DNA of 64,000 nucleotides from Streptomyces atriruber (GCF_001418325.1 NZ_LIPN01000128.1:16105-80104), one strand, 5' to 3'. Positions 33,832 through 43,616 are shown, counted from the first letter of the stretch. Numbers and translations: made by a program. The notes: generated by a model from the letters alone, not told the origin.

Positions 33832-36237
33832 GTGGCCGAGGCGGCAGACTTTCCGGGGACGAGCCCCTCACCTGCTCGCCGGTGGCTGCGGCGCACCGCA
33901 GCACTGCTGGTGGGTACCCCTTTGCTGGCCGGACTGCTGCAGGCGCCGGCAGGCACTGTGGCGCACGCCACAGTGCCCGGCGCGAAGGCGGAGGCCGCGC
34001 AGTCACGCGTGAAGGCCGACGCCACCGGATCCCGCACCGTCGACGTCTCCCTGGACTCGCTCACCCCCACCGCGCCCGGTGAGGGCGACACGCTCACCGT
34101 CTCGGGCACGGTCACCAACAACGGCAAGCAGACGGTGACCGGGGCCCAGGTCGGGCTCCGCATCGGATCGCCCCTCAACAGCCGCAGCGAGATCGACAAC
34201 GCCGCCAAGCGCACGGGCTACCAGCCGGGCGCAGACGGCACGGAGGTCGGCGGGAAGTACGTCGAGAAGATCGCCCGGCTCGCCCCGGGCGTGCGGCAGG
34301 ACTTCAGCATCTCCGTACCGGTCAAGGCGCTGTCCCTCGGCGTCGGCGGCGTCTACCAGCTGGGGGTCTCCCTCACCGGTCAGAGCGCCGCCCAGCCCTA
34401 CCCCCAGGTGCTCGGCATCGAGCGGACCTTCCTGCCCTGGCAGCCGGACGCCGCCGACACCAAGACGAAGATCACGTACATGTGGCCGCTCACCACCGCC
34501 ACGCACCTGACGGCGAAGACCGGGTCCGACGACCAGCAGACGCCCGTCTTCAAGAACGACGACCTCGCCGACGAGCTCGCCCCGGGCGGCCGCCTGGAGC
34601 AGCTGTTGTCCCTCGGCAGCCGGCTGGACGTCACGTGGGCCATCGACCCGGACCTGCTCAACTCGGTCGAGGCGATGACGAAGAGCTACCGGATCGACAA
34701 CGCGGACGGGACCACCAGGGCGGGCAAGCAGCAGGCGGTCGCCAATCAGTGGCTCAACGATCTCCTGACCGCCGTCAAGGACAAGAAGATCATCGCGCTC
34801 CCCTTCGCCGACCCCGACCTGGCCTCCCTCGCCCACACCGGCAAGGCGGTCGGCGGCTCCCTCGGTCACCTCAAGGAAGCCACTGACGCGGGCTACAAGG
34901 CGGTCACGACGATCCTCCAGGTGAAGCCGAGCACCGACTTCGCCTGGCCCGCCGACGGAGCGATCGACCCGTCGATCGTCGACGTCGCCACCTCCGCGGG
35001 CGCCCACACCGTGATCACCCGCAGCGACAGCCTGCGCGAGACCAACGACCTGCAGTACACCCCGACCGCGGCTCGGCCCATCGGCGGCGGCACGACCGCC
35101 GTGGTGGCCGACGCACGCCTCTCCACGGCCTTCCAGGGGGACATGACCGAGGCGGAGAACTCCACGCTCGCCGTCCAGGAGTTCCTCGCCCAGAGCCTGA
35201 TGGTCAACCTGCAGGACCCCGACAAGGAGCGGAGCATCGTCATCGCTCCGCAGCGCATGCCCACGGCGAGCCAGGCGCAGACCATGGGGAAGGCGCTGAG
35301 CTCCCTCGCGGGCGGAAAGTGGTCGCAGTCGCAGGACCTGACCGCCGCGGCGAAGGCCAAGCCGGACCCGCGGGCCACCACCCGGGTCCCGTCGGCCGCC
35401 GCCTACCCCGACGCGCTGCGCAAGCAGGAGCTGCCGCGGTCGGCCTTCGAGAACATCCAGGCCACGCAGAACTCGCTCGACCGCTTCCAGGTGATCCTCA
35501 CCGAGAAGGACCGCGTGGTCACCCCGTTCGGGAGGGCCATAGACCGTGAAATGGCGACGTCCTGGCGCGGCCACTCGGCCGAGGGGCAGGCCTATCGGGA
35601 CAGCGTCTGGGCGTATCTGAAGGACCTCACCCGGCAGGTGTCCCTGATCAAGAGGTCCGACGCGAAGCTCTCCGGGCGCAGCGCGACCCTCCCCGTATCG
35701 GTACAGAACAACCTGGTTCAGGGCGTCGACCATCTGGTCCTGCGCCTGTCCTCCAGGAACCCCACCCGTCTGAAGATCGGCGACGGGCAGTTCGAAGAGA
35801 AGCAGATCAAGATCGCGGGCGGTCACTCCCAGTCCGTGAAGTTCACCACCACGGCCAACGCCAACGGCCCGGTTCCGGTGTACGCGCAGCTCTACACCGA
35901 GGACGGCGAGCCCTACGGCAGCGCCGTGAAGTTCGACGTCAACGTCACCGAGGTCACCCTCACGGTGATGCTGGTCATCGCAGGCGGACTCCTGCTGCTC
36001 GTGCTCGCGGGCTTCCGCATGTACACCCAGCGCAAGCGCGCGGCCCGCAAGCGCGCCCAGGAGGGTCCGGACGAGGGCCCGGATCAGGGCGAGGGCGAAG
36101 GCCCGGACAACGGCCCCGAGGGCGAATCCGGCGGTGAGTCCGGGACGGACGACCCCGGGCACCCGAGTGACCCGACACCGGACACCGCTCCGGAAAGCAC
36201 CGACCCATCGGACACGGGTGAGAGAGTGGACCGTTGA
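33832..36237 (+). CDS. Large secreted/membrane protein, DUF6049-like
   Basis: 801 residues from a GTG. N-terminal signal anchor (RRWLRRTAALLVGTPLLAGL), an immunoglobulin-like stretch (SLDSLTPTAPGEGDTLTVSG), a large extracellular part resembling a polysaccharide-deacetylase-like barrel (TYMWPLTTATHLTA to IVIAPQRMPTASQAQ), and near the C-terminus one membrane helix (LTVMLVIAGGLLLLVLAGF) with a basic then acidic tail. Function unknown. It is always next to murJ in actinobacteria (Rv3909 in M. tuberculosis, from memory), so a role in envelope assembly is likely. It starts the rightward block to trxA. Confidence 0.8.
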   Translation: MAEAADFPGTSPSPARRWLRRTAALLVGTPLLAGLLQAPAGTVAHATVPGAKAEAAQSRVKADATGSRTVDVSLDSLTPTAPGEGDTLTVSGTVTNNGKQTVTGAQVGLRIGSPLNSRSEIDNAAKRTGYQPGADGTEVGGKYVEKIARLAPGVRQDFSISVPVKALSLGVGGVYQLGVSLTGQSAAQPYPQVLGIERTFLPWQPDAADTKTKITYMWPLTTATHLTAKTGSDDQQTPVFKNDDLADELAPGGRLEQLLSLGSRLDVTWAIDPDLLNSVEAMTKSYRIDNADGTTRAGKQQAVANQWLNDLLTAVKDKKIIALPFADPDLASLAHTGKAVGGSLGHLKEATDAGYKAVTTILQVKPSTDFAWPADGAIDPSIVDVATSAGAHTVITRSDSLRETNDLQYTPTAARPIGGGTTAVVADARLSTAFQGDMTEAENSTLAVQEFLAQSLMVNLQDPDKERSIVIAPQRMPTASQAQTMGKALSSLAGGKWSQSQDLTAAAKAKPDPRATTRVPSAAAYPDALRKQELPRSAFENIQATQNSLDRFQVILTEKDRVVTPFGRAIDREMATSWRGHSAEGQAYRDSVWAYLKDLTRQVSLIKRSDAKLSGRSATLPVSVQNNLVQGVDHLVLRLSSRNPTRLKIGDGQFEEKQIKIAGGHSQSVKFTTTANANGPVPVYAQLYTEDGEPYGSAVKFDVNVTEVTLTVMLVIAGGLLLLVLAGFRMYTQRKRAARKRAQEGPDEGPDQGEGEGPDNGPEGESGGESGTDDPGHPSDPTPDTAPESTDPSDTGERVDR

Positions 36238-36283
36238 GCGATGTCGTGGCCGGTGGGCCCGGGGACGATGAGGTGGGGTAACC

Positions 36284-38767
36284 ATGAACGCGCCGTACGA
36301 CGGTGACCGTGGCCAGGGCTCGGGCGGCTCCGCCTCGCCCGGGGGCCCGCCGCCCGGCTCCCCCGAGCACGGGCAGGTGCCCCCACAGCCCGCGCCGGAC
36401 ATGTACCTCCAGGACGCCTACGACCAGGACCCCTACCGGGCGCAGGACCTCTCCGCCCAGGACCCGGTGACCGAGGCCCTCTACGACCGCGCGGCGCACC
36501 CTCCGCCGCCGCCCGGCACCTATCAGCAGCAGCCGCTCTACGCCCAGCCGCCCTCCTCGCAGCACGCCCCCGACCCGCGCATGTGGGCACAGCCCCCGGC
36601 TCCCGAGCCGGAGGGCCCGACCCGGCACCTCCCGTACGGCGACGACGCCCGCACGACGCAGTTCGTGGGCGTCGACGACCTGGTCACCCAGGCCGGCGAG
36701 GAGCACCACGAGCCGGACGCGTTCGCTCACCTCTTCCGGGACCAGCAGCCGGGCGGCTACCGCAGCCAGCAGCAGGCGGGCCAGCAACAGGCCGCCTACC
36801 AGCAGAACGAGTACCAGCAGAACGAGTACCAGCAGGGCGGCTATCAGCAGGCCGGGTACCAGCAGGCAGGCCAGCAACAGGCCGGTTATCAGCAGGCGGG
36901 CCAGCAACACGCCGGGTACCAGCAGGGTGGCTACCCACAGGGTGCGTACCAGCAGGGCGGCTATCCCGAGAACGACGGCTACGCCCAGGGGAACGGCAAC
37001 GGCTACCCCCAGGGCAGCGGCTATCCCCAGGGCAACGACTACCAGCAGCCCGTCAACGGCGGATACCCGCCGGTCGACCAGCCGGTCGTCCCGGGCCCCG
37101 CGGCCGCACCGGCGCCTGCCGCCAAGTCCGGCGGCCGCGCGTCCAGCCTGCTGAAGTCCAGCGCGCTCATGGCGGCGGGGACGATCGTCTCCCGGCTCAC
37201 CGGATTCCTGCGCACCCTGGTCATGGCCGCCGCCATCGGCGTCGGCACGCTCAACGACTCGTACCAGGTCGCCAACGTCCTGCCGACGATGATCTACGTC
37301 CTCGTCGGTGGCGGTGCCCTGAACGCGGTCTTCATCCCACAGCTCGTCCGGGCCATGAAGAACGACGAGGACGAGGGCGAGGGCTACGCCAACCGGCTCC
37401 TCACCCTCGTGATGGTCCTGCTCGCGGCCGTCACCGTCCTCTGCGTGATCGCGGCGCCCATGCTCATCCGCATGATGTCGCCGACGATCGCCGAGAACCC
37501 CGCGAAGATGGACGTCGCGGTCACCTTCGCCCGGTACTGCATCCCCACGATGTTCTTCATGGGTCTGCACGTCGTGCTCGGCCAGATCCTCAACGCCCGC
37601 GGCCGCTTCGGCGCGATGATGTGGACCCCGGTCCTCAACAACGTCGTGGTCATCGCGACGTTCGGCGCCTTCATCTGGGCCTTCGGCAGCTTCACCGAGT
37701 CCGGCGTCAACGCGGGCAGCATCACGCCCGACGGCGTACGGCTCCTCGGCCTCGGCACCCTGCTCGGCCTGACCGTGCAGGCGCTCTCGATGCTGCCGTA
37801 CCTGCGCGAGGCGGGCTTCAAGCTGCGGCTCCGGTTCGACTGGCGCGGGCAGGGCCTCGGCAAGGCCGCGCGCCTCGCCAAGTGGACGTTCTTCTTCGTC
37901 CTCGCCAACCAGCTCGGCATGATCGTCGTGACCCAGCTGGCCACCAGCGCAGGCGCGACGGCCGAGGACCTCGGCTACTCGGGCACCGGCATCACCGCGT
38001 ACAACTACGCGCTGCTGCTTTGGCAGATGCCGCAGGCCATCATCACGGTCTCCGTGATGACCGCGGTACTGCCCCGCATCTCGCGCTCCGCCAACGACGA
38101 CGACCCCGCTGCCGTCCGGGACGACATCTCCTACGGCCTGCGGACCTCCGCCGTGGCGATCGTGCCGTGTGCCTTCGCCTTCCTCGCCCTCGGCGTCCCC
38201 ATGGCCACGCTGCTGTACGCCGGCTCCGGCTCGGGTGCGCAGAACATCGGCTACACCCTGATGGCGTTCGGGCTCGGCCTGATTCCGTACTCGGTCCAGT
38301 ACGTCGTCCTGCGCGGCTTCTACGCGTACGAGGACACCCGGACGCCGTTCTACAACACCGTGATCGTTGCGGCCGTCAACGCGGCGGCCTCGGCGCTGTG
38401 CTTCTTGGTCCTGCCCGCCAGGTGGGCCGTCGTCGGCATGGCCGCCTCGTACGGCCTCGCCTACTCGGTGGGCGTCGGCGTCGCCTGGCGCCGACTGCGC
38501 GTGCGGCTGGGCGGCGATCTGGACGGCGCCCAGGTAGCGCGCACGTACACGCGTCTCTTCGGTGCCTCGATTCCGGCGGCCATTGTCGGTGGCGGCGTCG
38601 GCTTCGCGATCCTGAAGGCCATGGGCACCGGGGCGCTCAGCTCCTTCGTGGCGCTCGTCGCCGGCGGTGTCGCACTTCTCGGTGTCTTCTTCGTGGCCGC
38701 CCGAAAGATGCGGATCGCGGAGCTGAATTCCATGGTCGGCATGGTCCGAGGCCGTCTCGGACGGTGA
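36284..38767 (+). CDS. murJ: Lipid II flippase MurJ with long Gln/Tyr-rich N-terminal tail
   Basis: 827 residues. Residues 1-280 are a low-complexity cytoplasmic tail with tandem YQQ units; from about 285 there is the MviN/MurJ core of about fourteen helices, beginning SSALMAAGTIVSRLTGFLRT and including VLPTMIYVLVGGGALNAVFI and LLWQMPQAIITVSVMTAVLP. MurJ flips lipid II outward for peptidoglycan synthesis. In mycobacteria MurJ carries a fused C-terminal pseudokinase; here the protein stops after the helices and the pseudokinase is the next gene. ATG at 36284, preceded by GGTGGGGT. Confidence 0.93.
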   Translation: MNAPYDGDRGQGSGGSASPGGPPPGSPEHGQVPPQPAPDMYLQDAYDQDPYRAQDLSAQDPVTEALYDRAAHPPPPPGTYQQQPLYAQPPSSQHAPDPRMWAQPPAPEPEGPTRHLPYGDDARTTQFVGVDDLVTQAGEEHHEPDAFAHLFRDQQPGGYRSQQQAGQQQAAYQQNEYQQNEYQQGGYQQAGYQQAGQQQAGYQQAGQQHAGYQQGGYPQGAYQQGGYPENDGYAQGNGNGYPQGSGYPQGNDYQQPVNGGYPPVDQPVVPGPAAAPAPAAKSGGRASSLLKSSALMAAGTIVSRLTGFLRTLVMAAAIGVGTLNDSYQVANVLPTMIYVLVGGGALNAVFIPQLVRAMKNDEDEGEGYANRLLTLVMVLLAAVTVLCVIAAPMLIRMMSPTIAENPAKMDVAVTFARYCIPTMFFMGLHVVLGQILNARGRFGAMMWTPVLNNVVVIATFGAFIWAFGSFTESGVNAGSITPDGVRLLGLGTLLGLTVQALSMLPYLREAGFKLRLRFDWRGQGLGKAARLAKWTFFFVLANQLGMIVVTQLATSAGATAEDLGYSGTGITAYNYALLLWQMPQAIITVSVMTAVLPRISRSANDDDPAAVRDDISYGLRTSAVAIVPCAFAFLALGVPMATLLYAGSGSGAQNIGYTLMAFGLGLIPYSVQYVVLRGFYAYEDTRTPFYNTVIVAAVNAAASALCFLVLPARWAVVGMAASYGLAYSVGVGVAWRRLRVRLGGDLDGAQVARTYTRLFGASIPAAIVGGGVGFAILKAMGTGALSSFVALVAGGVALLGVFFVAARKMRIAELNSMVGMVRGRLGR
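36760..37050 (+). repeat. Tandem coding repeat (YQQ units) in murJ
   Basis: Degenerate 15- to 30-bp units coding for (G/E)YQQ-AG-QQQ-AG alternate through this stretch, followed by YPQG units. Sequence like this changes length easily by slippage. Confidence 0.8.
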
Positions 38768-38885
38768 GATGGGCGGGCCCGCACAACCATCGTCGGCCAC
38801 CGTGTGTCGTGCATAGCGCCGGGTTGTGGGCACAATTGGCTTTGGCGTCCGACGAAGCGCAATGGATGGGGAGGCAGGAACGACG

Positions 38886-40598
38886 GTGGCGGAACGGAGC
38901 ACGGCTGCCGTCGACGTGGCAGACAACAGCGGCGACGAGCCGCTGACCGCCAAGGCGGAGCAGGCCACGGCCGACGGGGTGGCCCAGACCCGGGAGCGGG
39001 ACACGGCAGCAGAAGAAGAGGCGGCGGAGACCGACAAGCCGATGAGCCGCGGGGCCTCCTCACCCCCAGAACTGCACAGTGGCCACAAGCTCGCAAGACG
39101 CTATCGACTCGAAGAGTGCGTCACCCGTCTGGACGGTTTCAGCAGCTGGCGCGCGGTCGACGAGAAGCTCCGCCGTGCCGTCGGCGTGCATCTCCTGCCC
39201 GCCGACCATCCGCGGGCCCGTTCGGTCCTCGCAGCGGCCCGATCCTCGGCGCTGCTCGGCGACCCGCGCTTCGTGCAGGTCCTGGACGCCGTCGAGGAGA
39301 ACGACCTCGTCTACGTCGTCCACGAGTGGCTCCCGGACGCCACGGAGCTCACCGCGCTCCTCGCGGCGAGCCCGCTCGAGGCCCACGACGCCTACCAACT
39401 GGTCAGCCAGGTCTCCCAAGCCATGACCGCGGCGCACCGTGAGGGCCTCGCGCACCTGCGCCTCACGCCGGGCGCCGTGCTGCGCACGTCCACGGGGCAG
39501 TACCGCATCCGCGGCCTCGCCGTGAACGCCGCGCTGCGCGGCATCAGCTCCGAGACCCCGCAGCGCACGGACACGGAGGCGATCGGCGCACTCCTGTACG
39601 CCTCGCTGACCCAGCGCTGGCCGTACGAGGACGATGCGTACGGCCTCTCCGGGCTGCCCAAGGACGTCGGCCTCATCGCACCCGACCAGGTGCGCGCGGG
39701 CGTCCACCGCGGCCTGTCGGAGCTCGCCATGCGCGCGCTCGTCAACGACGGCGCGACCGCTTCCCGCCAGGACCCTCCGTGCACGACGCCGGAGGAGCTG
39801 GTGAAGGCGATCGGTGAGATGCCCCGCATCCGCCCGCCGGAGCCCGTGTTCACCGCACCGCCCGAGTACCAGCGCACGACGTACCAGCAGGGCACGTACG
39901 GCCGCCCCGCGGCGCATCCCGGAGCCACCCAGCCCGTGCCCACCCCGCTGCCTCCACTCCAGAGCAGGACCGGCAGGGTCCTCAAGTGGGGTGTCTCCGC
40001 GCTGCTCATCGCCGCGCTCGGTCTCGGTAGCTGGCAGCTGGCGGACGCCCTGATGGACCGGGAGAAATCCGGGGACTCCGGTACGTCGCACACCAACGAC
40101 GGTGACGACAAGGGACAGCCGAAGCCCGCGAAGCCGATCCAGATCGAGAACGGCCAGGAGCTCGTCGTCGACGGGTCGTCCCAGGACCCGACGAACGTCA
40201 GCCACACCTACGACAAGAGCAGTTCCTCGCTCTGGCGCACGAAGACGTTCAAGGCCGGGCCGAGGCTCGCGCCGTACAAGCCGGGTGTCGGTATCGTCTA
40301 CGACCTCGGCTCGGAGCAGGACGTCTCCGAGGCGTCGGTGGCCCTTCGGTACAGCGGCGAGCGCACCACGATCTCTCTGTACGCCACGGACTCACTGACG
40401 CCTTCGGCGGACATCGGGTCCATGAAGAAGATCGGCTCCGGCACCACGTCGGACAACACCGTGAAGATCAAGGCCAAGAAGCCCGTGAAGTCGCAGTACG
40501 TGCTTCTCTGGATGACCGAAGTGCCTAACTCGCCTGTCGACGGGTACTACGGAGCGGGTTTCAAGCAAGCGATCACGGACGTGAAGCTCAAGGGCTGA
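38886..40598 (+). CDS. Membrane pseudokinase with extracellular C-terminal domain
   Basis: 570 residues. A Ser/Thr-kinase-like domain (about 70-315) lacks the catalytic set: the VAIK lysine is His102 (VGVH), HRD is replaced by HLRLTPG (190-196), DFG by RGL, and there is no Gly-rich loop. One membrane helix (VLKWGVSALLIAALGLGSWQ, 366-385) and an extracellular discoidin-like beta domain (about 425-570) follow. Domain order equals the C-terminal part of mycobacterial MurJ (Rv3910), whose pseudokinase is a phospho-target binding FhaA. It probably regulates MurJ. The GTG at 38886 is chosen for GGGGAGGCAGGA just upstream; GTG 38826 and ATG 38862 are possible. Confidence 0.85.
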   Translation: MAERSTAAVDVADNSGDEPLTAKAEQATADGVAQTRERDTAAEEEAAETDKPMSRGASSPPELHSGHKLARRYRLEECVTRLDGFSSWRAVDEKLRRAVGVHLLPADHPRARSVLAAARSSALLGDPRFVQVLDAVEENDLVYVVHEWLPDATELTALLAASPLEAHDAYQLVSQVSQAMTAAHREGLAHLRLTPGAVLRTSTGQYRIRGLAVNAALRGISSETPQRTDTEAIGALLYASLTQRWPYEDDAYGLSGLPKDVGLIAPDQVRAGVHRGLSELAMRALVNDGATASRQDPPCTTPEELVKAIGEMPRIRPPEPVFTAPPEYQRTTYQQGTYGRPAAHPGATQPVPTPLPPLQSRTGRVLKWGVSALLIAALGLGSWQLADALMDREKSGDSGTSHTNDGDDKGQPKPAKPIQIENGQELVVDGSSQDPTNVSHTYDKSSSSLWRTKTFKAGPRLAPYKPGVGIVYDLGSEQDVSEASVALRYSGERTTISLYATDSLTPSADIGSMKKIGSGTTSDNTVKIKAKKPVKSQYVLLWMTEVPNSPVDGYYGAGFKQAITDVKLKG

Positions 40599-40640
40599 GG
40601 GATCGGCCCGCCACGGCTCACCGGGGGAGGGGGTTCGACG

Positions 40641-41372
40641 GTGGACAGCACCGCGCACGGTGACATGAGCGATCAGGACCTCCTCGCCGCCCATGTCGCC
40701 GGTGACAAGGACGCCTTCGGCGAGCTGGTGCGGCGCCATCGCGACCGGCTGTGGGCCGTGGCGCTGCGCACCCTCGGGGACCGCGAGGAGGCGGCCGACG
40801 CGGTGCAGGACGCCCTGGTCTCCGCCTATCGCGCGGCACACACCTTCCGCGGGCAGTCCGCCGTGACGACCTGGCTGCACCGGATCACCGTGAACGCCTG
40901 CCTTGACCGGGCGCGCAAGGCGGCCTCCCGCAAGACCTCCCCCATCGACGACACGGAGCGCCTGGAGCAGCTCCTGGAGCCCGAGGAGTCCGCTGCCGCT
41001 CCGGTGGAGCGGGGCGACCTCCACCGCGAGCTGGTGGAGGCTCTGGGCACCCTCCCGCACGATCAGCGCGCGGCTCTCGTCCTCGTCGACATGCAGGGCT
41101 ATCCGGTGGCCGAGGCCGCCCGCGTCCTCGACGTACCCACCGGCACGGTGAAGAGCCGCTGCGCCCGCGGCAGGGCCAGACTGCTGCCGCTCCTCACCCA
41201 TCTACGGACGGGGCCGCCTCCGGGCGACGGGGACGGCAGCGAGGGAGAAAGCAGGAAACCCCGCTCAGGAAGGAACCGGACGCAGGGGACATCCGTCCCA
41301 CCGGCAGCAGGGCCACGGGATACAGGACCAAGTGATTCAGCTGCCGTGAAGGGCGGAGGTGGGCGAGCGTGA
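40641..41372 (+). CDS. sigM: ECF RNA polymerase sigma factor, SigM-like
   Basis: 243 residues. Region 2 (FGELVRRHRDRLWAVALRTL, AADAVQDALVSAYRAAHTF) and region 4 (LPHDQRAALVLVDMQGYPVA, GTVKSRCARGRARL) are intact; about 55 disordered residues follow. GTG at 40641 has a GGGGGAGGGGG ribosome binding site. The name rests on synteny with M. tuberculosis sigM (beside trxB); it is not the S. coelicolor SigM of the RsmA system. It overlaps the anti-sigma gene by four bases (GTGA), so both are translated together. Confidence 0.85.
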   Translation: MDSTAHGDMSDQDLLAAHVAGDKDAFGELVRRHRDRLWAVALRTLGDREEAADAVQDALVSAYRAAHTFRGQSAVTTWLHRITVNACLDRARKAASRKTSPIDDTERLEQLLEPEESAAAPVERGDLHRELVEALGTLPHDQRAALVLVDMQGYPVAEAARVLDVPTGTVKSRCARGRARLLPLLTHLRTGPPPGDGDGSEGESRKPRSGRNRTQGTSVPPAAGPRDTGPSDSAAVKGGGGRA

Positions 41373-42373
41373 CAGACACGACCGACTCGGCCGGGCACCC
41401 GGACGTCGCTGAGATCTCGGATCTGACCGAGGGCCTGCTCTCCCCGTCACGCACGGGTGACGTGCGGCGGCACCTGGACAGCTGTGAGCTCTGCGCCGAC
41501 GTCTACGCCTCCCTCGAGGAGATCCGCGGCATGCTCGGGACTCTGCCCGGTCCCCCGCGTATGCCGGACGACGTCGTCGGACGCATCGACGCGGCGCTGG
41601 CCGCCGAAGCGCTGCTGGACTCCACCGCCCCGGAAGGCCTGCATTCGGAGACCGAGGCGTCCGAGCCCGTGTCCGTCGCCTCGTCTTCGCCCGCCTCTTC
41701 GTCCGTCTCGGCTTCCCCAGCGACCTCTTCCTCGCCCTCCGCGGCACGTGTTTCACGTGAAACAACGCCTGCCCCTGCCTCCTCCGGGGCCGGTGACCGC
41801 CCTGCGGGCCATCCCCGCGCGGCCACGGGTCCGGGCCGCGGCAGCCGCCTGCGGGGCACGCGCAGGCGTACGGCGGTGCTCGGCGCTGTCTTCACCGCGG
41901 CTGCGATCGGTCTCGGCTCCCTGCTGATCCAGACCATGGGCGACGATTCCGGCGGGACGACGGAAACGGCCTCGGGTCGGCAGAGCCCCGCGAGCTCGTT
42001 CTCGGGCGAGAGGATCGAGGGTCGCGTCGCCGACCTCCTCAAGAAGAACGCCCCCAACGAGACCGGCGGGAAGTCGGACGCCTCGACGCCGTCCTTCGAC
42101 ACCCGCTCCAGCCCGGAGTCCCCCAAGAAGAACTCCCCGAAGACCGCGATCCGGGTAGAGGTGCCGGACTGCATTCAGCGCGGCATCGGTGACAGGACTC
42201 CGCTCGCCGCCGAAGAGGGTTCGTACGAGGGCAAGCACGCCTACCTCGTCGTGGTGCCCCATGACTCCGACAGCACCAAGGTGTCCGCCTACGTCGTCGA
42301 CGCCGCCTGTGTGGGCAAGTCCTCGCCGCCCGCCGGCAAGGTCCTGATGACGCACGCCTACCCGCAGAGCTGA
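41369..42373 (+). CDS. Membrane anti-sigma factor (ZAS-like)
   Basis: 334 residues. HLDSCELCADVYASL near residue 32 is the HxxxCxxC zinc anti-sigma motif; a Ser/Ala-rich linker, one membrane helix (TAVLGAVFTAAAIGLGSLLI, about 170-189) and an extracellular domain with two Cys follow. It should hold the SigM-like factor at the membrane and release it on an envelope or redox signal. Start GTG overlaps the sigma stop. A perfect parS lies within the linker coding sequence (residues VSRET). Confidence 0.85.
   Translation: MTDTTDSAGHPDVAEISDLTEGLLSPSRTGDVRRHLDSCELCADVYASLEEIRGMLGTLPGPPRMPDDVVGRIDAALAAEALLDSTAPEGLHSETEASEPVSVASSSPASSSVSASPATSSSPSAARVSRETTPAPASSGAGDRPAGHPRAATGPGRGSRLRGTRRRTAVLGAVFTAAAIGLGSLLIQTMGDDSGGTTETASGRQSPASSFSGERIEGRVADLLKKNAPNETGGKSDASTPSFDTRSSPESPKKNSPKTAIRVEVPDCIQRGIGDRTPLAAEEGSYEGKHAYLVVVPHDSDSTKVSAYVVDAACVGKSSPPAGKVLMTHAYPQS
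41750..41763. other. parS site (perfect) inside the anti-sigma gene
   Basis: GTTTCACGTGAAAC in coding sequence, translated as part of RVSRETT in the low-complexity linker, where protein sequence is little constrained. Confidence 0.92.
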
Positions 42374-42510
42374 CGCCTCGGTCTCTTTCCGGGACTCTTT
42401 CCCCGGGCTTTTTCCCATGCCGTTCCACGGACACTCAACGCTGCGGCCAGCGGTCTTGTGGTGCATGGCACCCCTCACCGCGAAACGCTTCCGTGTGCTC
42501 GGACACTGAG

Positions 42511-42538
42511 GGGAATGCACGCCCCGTAGGATCCGTTG
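42511..42538 (+). promoter_or_regulatory. SigR-type promoter of trxB
   Basis: GGGAAT (42511-42516) and GTTG (42535-42538) with exactly 18 bp between, the consensus of the disulphide-stress sigma factor SigR. S. coelicolor trxBA is a classic SigR target. It lies 73 bp before the trxB start in the 237-bp gap after the anti-sigma gene. Confidence 0.82.
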
Positions 42539-42610
42539 GGTGGGGTGAGAGCCATGAGACAGGCACCCACCAGCAGTACGCAGCAGTCCCCAGAGACGAG
42601 GAATCAAGCC

Positions 42611-43573
42611 GTGACCGACGTCCGTAACGTGATCATCATCGGCTCCGGGCCCGCCGGCTACACGGCGGCGCTCTACACCGCACGCGCGTCGCTGAAGCCG
42701 CTGGTGTTCGAGGGCGCCGTCACCGCAGGCGGTGCGCTGATGAACACCACAGAGGTGGAGAACTTCCCCGGCTTCCAGGACGGTGTCATGGGCCCCGACC
42801 TCATGGACAACATGCGCGCCCAGGCCGAGCGCTTCGGCGCCGAGCTCGTGCCGGACGACATCGTCGCCGTCGACCTCAGCGGTGAGATCAAGACCGTGAC
42901 GGACACCGCGGGCACCGTGCACCGCGCCAAGGCCGTCATCGTCACGACCGGCTCGCAGCACCGCAAGCTCGGCCTGCCGAACGAGGACGCCCTCTCCGGA
43001 CGCGGTGTCTCCTGGTGCGCCACCTGCGACGGCTTCTTCTTCAAGGACCAGGACATCGCCGTGATCGGCGGCGGTGACACCGCGATGGAGGAGGCCACCT
43101 TCCTCTCGCGCTTCGCCAAGTCCGTGACCATCGTGCACCGTCGCGACAGCCTGCGCGCCTCCAAGGCGATGCAGGAGCGCGCCTTCGCCGACCCGAAGAT
43201 CAAGTTCATCTGGGACAGCGAGGTCGCCGAGGTCAAGGGCGAGCAGAAGCTCTCCGGCCTGACGCTGCGCAACCTCAAGACGGGCGAGACGTCCGAGCTG
43301 CCGGTGACGGGTCTGTTCATCGCGATCGGCCACGACCCGCGCACGGAGCTCTTCAAGGGGCAGCTGGAGCTCGACGACGAGGGCTACCTGAAGGTCGACG
43401 CGCCCTCGACCCGGACGAACCTGACCGGTGTCTTCGGCGCCGGCGACGTCGTCGACCACACGTACCGTCAGGCGATCACGGCGGCCGGCACCGGCTGCTC
43501 CGCCGCTCTCGACGCCGAGCGCTTCCTCGCCGCCCTCACGGACAGCGAGACGGCGGCCGCCGCCACCGTCTGA
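42611..43573 (+). CDS. trxB: Thioredoxin reductase
   Basis: 320 residues from the GTG at 42611, which has GAGGAA upstream; an in-frame ATG at 42554 would add 19 residues. FAD-binding [20 protein letters not shown], the redox-active CATC ([10 protein letters not shown]), NADPH-binding [10 protein letters not shown], and GAGDVVD are present. It reduces thioredoxin with NADPH in the cytoplasm. The SigR promoter upstream links it to thiol stress. trxA follows 43 bp later. Confidence 0.97.
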   Translation: MTDVRNVIIIGSGPAGYTAALYTARASLKPLVFEGAVTAGGALMNTTEVENFPGFQDGVMGPDLMDNMRAQAERFGAELVPDDIVAVDLSGEIKTVTDTAGTVHRAKAVIVTTGSQHRKLGLPNEDALSGRGVSWCATCDGFFFKDQDIAVIGGGDTAMEEATFLSRFAKSVTIVHRRDSLRASKAMQERAFADPKIKFIWDSEVAEVKGEQKLSGLTLRNLKTGETSELPVTGLFIAIGHDPRTELFKGQLELDDEGYLKVDAPSTRTNLTGVFGAGDVVDHTYRQAITAAGTGCSAALDAERFLAALTDSETAAAATV

Positions 43574-43616
43574 CACCTCTTCCCCCACCGCACCACCGAG
43601 TTAAAGGAGCCTTCCC

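Noticed and set aside
34003..39088. Very long antisense open frames opposite the DUF6049-like gene, murJ and the pseudokinase
   Set aside because: Same effect of codon bias; the plus-strand products have clear membrane helices and motifs.
42388..42413. CCGGG...CCCGG followed by TTTTT after the anti-sigma gene
   Set aside because: The stem has only 5 bp with ambiguous pairing; not convincing as a terminator.
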